From the NCBI GenBank assembly GCA_944384905.1, contig CALWVE010000008.1:1-64000 (forward strand): a stretch of DNA of 64,000 nucleotides. The letters run 5' to 3'. This document shows positions 61,364 through 64,000 of the stretch, piece by piece. Within the stretch, counting starts at the first letter, position 1. The number at the start of each line of letters is the position of its first letter. This DNA comes from an uncultured Clostridia bacterium. GTDB lineage: Bacteria > Bacillota > Clostridia > Oscillospirales > Acutalibacteraceae. Both the position numbers and the translations under genes were made by a program. The notes below the pieces were generated by a model. It saw only the letters and a list, made by a program, of their open reading frames with translations, did not search any database and was not told where the DNA came from.

Positions 61364-63091
61364 ATGAAAGGGAATCTGGTTTTATGCGGCTTTATGGGCA
61401 GCGGCAAGACAAGCATCGGTAAACGGCTGGCCGCGCGTACCGGGATGGAATTTATCGACATCGACGATTACATCCAGAAAAAGCACAAGAAGAAAATCAG
61501 CGATATTTTCCGCGATGAAGGTGAAGAAGCGTTTCGTCAGATGGAAACGCAGGCCGCACGGGAACTGGCTGCGCGCACAGGCTGCATCATTGCAAGCGGC
61601 GGCGGCACTGTTTTACGGCAGGAAAACGTAGACGCATTTCACCGCTGTGGCTGTGTCATCGTTTTGTTGGACACGCCTCTGCCCGCTTTGCAGGAACGGC
61701 TGAAAAACGACACCCAGCGCCCGCTTTTGCAGGTACCCAACCGCCGCGAAGTGATTGAGCGGCTTTATAACGAGCGCATGCCGCTGTATCGGAAAGCGGC
61801 CGACGTGGTGTTCTATGCAGGTTATCCGGCGGTTTATGCCGCCAAAAAACTGGCCGAGGCTCTGGCTTCCGGTCAGATAAACCCGCAGGGAGGAAGTTGT
61901 ATGACAAAAGAAAAGCTGGCAGCCTTGCAGCTGCCCGATCTGTTGACACATGCTGACGGGACGCCCGTCAAAACACCCGATGACTGGCGCAGACGCCGCG
62001 AAGAACTCTTGCGCGTCATGCAGGAAGAAGAATACGGCGTGATGCCCGATCTGCCCGTTTCGGTTATCTGCCGCGAAATTTCTTCGGAAGACCCGCAGAT
62101 TCCTTTTTCCAAGCACACGTTTGCCGGAAAAGCCGTACACCGCCGGTTTGAGATTCAGGTTAAAACCGAATCCAAAGAAGCCGCTTTCCCATTTGATCTG
62201 ATTTACCCCAACACCGGCACGCCTTGCCCCGTATTTGTCCACATTGCATTCGATCATCTCCCCCACAACTATCTGCCGCTCGAAGAAGTGATCGACAACG
62301 GCTTTGCCGTGGCGCAGGTATGCTACAACGATATTACGCTCGATCAGGATGAATTTGAAAGCGGCATCGCTCCGCTGTTCCACACGGACGAAGACACGGC
62401 GCCCGGAAAAATCGCTTTATGGGCCTGGGCGCTTTCCCGTGTAATGGATCAGCTGGTCACTTTAAAAGAAATCGATACCAAAAACGCCGCCGTGATCGGG
62501 CATTCCCGCCTGGGCAAAACGGCGCTGCTGTGCGGCGCGCAGGACGAGCGTTTTCGCTTTGTGATTCCGAACAACTCCGGCTGCTGCGGCGCAGCCCTTT
62601 CCCGCGGGAAGCAGGGTGAGACCGTGCGCTTTATCAAGAATAATTTCCCGCACTGGTTCTGCAAGCGTTTTTGGCGCTATGCCGGAAACGCGCCGATTCC
62701 CGGCTTCCGTGACGATCTGAAGCGTTTCGGCGGCGACGGCAGCGACTGGTATCACGAAAACTTTGAATACAACAACCGCTTTGAAAGCGAAATGCCGTTC
62801 GATCAGCATTTCCTCACGGCCGCGGTAGCCCCCCGCTTCCTTTGCGTAGGCGGCGCTGTAAAAGATACCTGGGCCGACCCGAACAGTGAATATCTGTGCC
62901 TGTGTGAAACCAGCCGCGTGTATGAACTGCTCGGTGTGAAGGGATTGGTTCACGAAGACCGCTTCCCCATCCCCGGCGACACGCTGCACGAGGGGGCGAT
63001 CGGGCTTCATTTGCGCGAGCACGGGCATTACCTGAGCCGCTACGATTGGAACCGGTATATGGCGTTTATCCGCCGGAATCTGGCCGACTGA
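61364..63091 (+). CDS. aroK: Shikimate kinase fused in frame to a CE15-like esterase
   Basis: One 575-residue frame. Residues 1-175 are a complete shikimate kinase: Walker A GFMGSGKTS (9-17), DIDDYI, FRDEGEEAFRQMET, SGGGTVLRQ, and the lid RPLLQ. Residues 180-575 are a CE15-like alpha/beta hydrolase (described separately). The linker is only GQINPQGGSC. No stop separates the two, although a TAA lies one base out of frame at 61878-61880. GGGAGG precedes the kinase ATG. The fusion makes no obvious metabolic sense, and a perfect internal ribosome binding site suggests the esterase is also made alone. A one-base insertion or sequencing error near the kinase 3' end would explain it. Confidence 0.88.
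   Translation: MKGNLVLCGFMGSGKTSIGKRLAARTGMEFIDIDDYIQKKHKKKISDIFRDEGEEAFRQMETQAARELAARTGCIIASGGGTVLRQENVDAFHRCGCVIVLLDTPLPALQERLKNDTQRPLLQVPNRREVIERLYNERMPLYRKAADVVFYAGYPAVYAAKKLAEALASGQINPQGGSCMTKEKLAALQLPDLLTHADGTPVKTPDDWRRRREELLRVMQEEEYGVMPDLPVSVICREISSEDPQIPFSKHTFAGKAVHRRFEIQVKTESKEAAFPFDLIYPNTGTPCPVFVHIAFDHLPHNYLPLEEVIDNGFAVAQVCYNDITLDQDEFESGIAPLFHTDEDTAPGKIALWAWALSRVMDQLVTLKEIDTKNAAVIGHSRLGKTALLCGAQDERFRFVIPNNSGCCGAALSRGKQGETVRFIKNNFPHWFCKRFWRYAGNAPIPGFRDDLKRFGGDGSDWYHENFEYNNRFESEMPFDQHFLTAAVAPRFLCVGGAVKDTWADPNSEYLCLCETSRVYELLGVKGLVHEDRFPIPGDTLHEGAIGLHLREHGHYLSRYDWNRYMAFIRRNLAD
61901..63091 (+). CDS. CE15/glucuronoyl-esterase-like hydrolase, probable independent start
   Basis: 396 residues if begun at 61901, where GGGAGG (61888-61893) lies seven bases upstream. 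The CE15 signature is VIGHSRLGKTALL (catalytic Ser202), followed by NNSGCCGAALSRG, the FPHWFC and DQHFLTAAVAPR segments, the acid region WADPNSE (324-330) and REHGHY (His374/376). CE15 enzymes cleave the ester between glucuronic acid and lignin or related alcohols. No signal peptide is present, so the substrate is intracellular. Position between aroK and tyrA is unexpected. Confidence 0.82.
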   Translation: MTKEKLAALQLPDLLTHADGTPVKTPDDWRRRREELLRVMQEEEYGVMPDLPVSVICREISSEDPQIPFSKHTFAGKAVHRRFEIQVKTESKEAAFPFDLIYPNTGTPCPVFVHIAFDHLPHNYLPLEEVIDNGFAVAQVCYNDITLDQDEFESGIAPLFHTDEDTAPGKIALWAWALSRVMDQLVTLKEIDTKNAAVIGHSRLGKTALLCGAQDERFRFVIPNNSGCCGAALSRGKQGETVRFIKNNFPHWFCKRFWRYAGNAPIPGFRDDLKRFGGDGSDWYHENFEYNNRFESEMPFDQHFLTAAVAPRFLCVGGAVKDTWADPNSEYLCLCETSRVYELLGVKGLVHEDRFPIPGDTLHEGAIGLHLREHGHYLSRYDWNRYMAFIRRNLAD

Positions 63092-63184
63092 CCGCTCGAT
63101 ATTGACAAAACCGCTTTATTGCTTTAAAATGGCGATAACGCGGTTTTTTCACACCGTTTATCACCATACAACAGGAGACACCTC

Positions 63185-64000
63185 ATGAACATTGTAATCG
63201 TTGGATTGGGGCTGATCGGCGGCTCGATCGCCAAAGCCCTGACACAATATACCGACCATCGGGTTTACGCCTTCAACCGCACCCGGCAGGTGCTGGACGA
63301 CGCGCTCGACAGCGGTGCAATCCACGGCATCGCCGACCGGCACACACTGGCCGCGGCCGATGTGATTTATCTATGCCTGTACCCGGAAGCGGACATTCGC
63401 TTTGTGGAAGAATACGGCGATTCTTTCCGCCCCGGCTGCATCGTAACCGATGCCTGCGGCATTAAAAACGCCATTTGCCCCTCACTGGTGGCGCTTTCGA
63501 AAAAATTCAACTTTGTCTTTGTGGGCGGACATCCCATGGCAGGCAAAGAACGCAGCGGCTTTTATGTCAGCGAAGCCGCGCTCTTCCGCGGTGCCAGCTA
63601 TATTCTGGTTCCGTGCGAAGCGGACGAAGCTTCGGTTGAAACCGTGCGTTCGCTCGCGATGGAAATGGGCTTTGGCGGCACCGTCTGCACCACGATGGAA
63701 AACCACGATCAGATGATCGCTTTCACCAGCCAGCTGCCGCATCTGCTGGCCTGCGCCTATGTGCTCAGTCCACGCTGCCGGGAACACCGCGGTTTTTCGG
63801 CCGGAAGCTACCGCGATGTTTCGCGCGTGGCACGCATCAACGCCGATATGTGGACCGAGCTGTTCTTCGACAATCAGGAAGCTTTGATCCGCGAAACGGA
63901 CACCCTGATGGATCATTTGCAGCAATTGCGCAACGCCCTGGCCAAAAACGACCGGGATACCGTTCATTCCCTATTGGAACAGGGACGGCGCATCAAAGAG
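63185..64000 (+). CDS. tyrA: Prephenate dehydrogenase, truncated by the window end
   Basis: 272 codons are visible, open at the right edge. NAD(P) fold IVGLGLIGGSIAKAL at the N-terminus, then DACGIKNAI and GGHPMAGKERSGF (family motifs DxGSxK and GSHPMAGSE are slightly altered), and ENHDQMIAFTSQLPHLLA with the catalytic-site histidines. Converts prephenate to 4-hydroxyphenylpyruvate for tyrosine; arogenate dehydrogenase is the alternative. AGGAG precedes the ATG. Continues the aroE-aroK run. Confidence 0.93.
   Translation, partial: MNIVIVGLGLIGGSIAKALTQYTDHRVYAFNRTRQVLDDALDSGAIHGIADRHTLAAADVIYLCLYPEADIRFVEEYGDSFRPGCIVTDACGIKNAICPSLVALSKKFNFVFVGGHPMAGKERSGFYVSEAALFRGASYILVPCEADEASVETVRSLAMEMGFGGTVCTTMENHDQMIAFTSQLPHLLACAYVLSPRCREHRGFSAGSYRDVSRVARINADMWTELFFDNQEALIRETDTLMDHLQQLRNALAKNDRDTVHSLLEQGRRIKE

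Overview
The window looks like chromosomal DNA from an obligately anaerobic, fermentative Clostridia-type Firmicute, probably a gut member of the Oscillospiraceae/Ruminococcaceae. The evidence is a trimeric electron-bifurcating [FeFe]-hydrogenase, an NfnAB transhydrogenase, strong GGAGG ribosome binding sites, a T-box in front of pheST, IreB, TmcAL, an LTA-synthase-like enzyme, tRNAs with encoded CCA, and several TTG start codons. No rRNA, CRISPR array, prophage or insertion sequence was seen. Assignments come from reading motifs and from memory of the families, not from database searches.

Layout. 0.1-7.9 kb: a redox block on the minus strand (hydCBA, nfnAB, iron-dependent alcohol dehydrogenase) linking NADH, NADPH, ferredoxin and H2. 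8.2-18.7 kb: still minus strand, with nadK, a LysR regulator, threonine ammonia-lyase, then a likely operon (hexapeptide acyltransferase, cytoplasmic heparinase II/III-like protein, dtd, EamA transporter, MATE transporter), plus Nudix and DegV. 18.8-27.4 kb: DUF378, an rRNA m5C methyltransferase divergent from a tiny Gln/Asn-rich protein, MscS, two paralogous exported proteins, a palindrome array, mazF, nnr and acpS. 27.5-33.9 kb: T-box-pheST, ireB, a small conserved protein, an XRE regulator and a phosphatase. 34-45.7 kb: prfB, a RING-like membrane protein with galU and nahK, rsmA, LTA synthase, an antiporter, a cytoplasmic sulfatase and a GNAT enzyme. 45.7-52.4 kb: pepF, ackA, tmcAL, AraC and TetR regulators, tRNA-Trp/Asp/Thr. 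52.4-53.6 kb: an AT-rich two-gene insert with a PD-(D/E)XK-like nuclease. 53.6-64 kb: a CbxX-type AAA protein, aroD, an SDR enzyme, rsmE, an HD protein, proS, acpP, then aroE, aroK fused to a CE15-like esterase, and tyrA running off the end.

How it fits together. HydABC can oxidise NADH and reduced ferredoxin together to release H2; NfnAB converts NADH plus reduced ferredoxin to NADPH; the alcohol dehydrogenase and acetate kinase complete a fermentation set. AroD, AroE, AroK and TyrA form part of the shikimate-tyrosine route. NahK with GalU, a sulfatase, a heparinase-like protein and a CE15-like esterase, none with an export signal, suggest intracellular handling of imported host- or plant-derived sugars.

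The points most worth a second look are the AT-rich nuclease pair beside the tRNAs, the in-frame shikimate kinase/CE15 esterase fusion with an internal ribosome binding site, the palindrome array at 23.5-23.8 kb, and the 45-residue Gln/Asn-rich protein behind a face-to-face divergent promoter.
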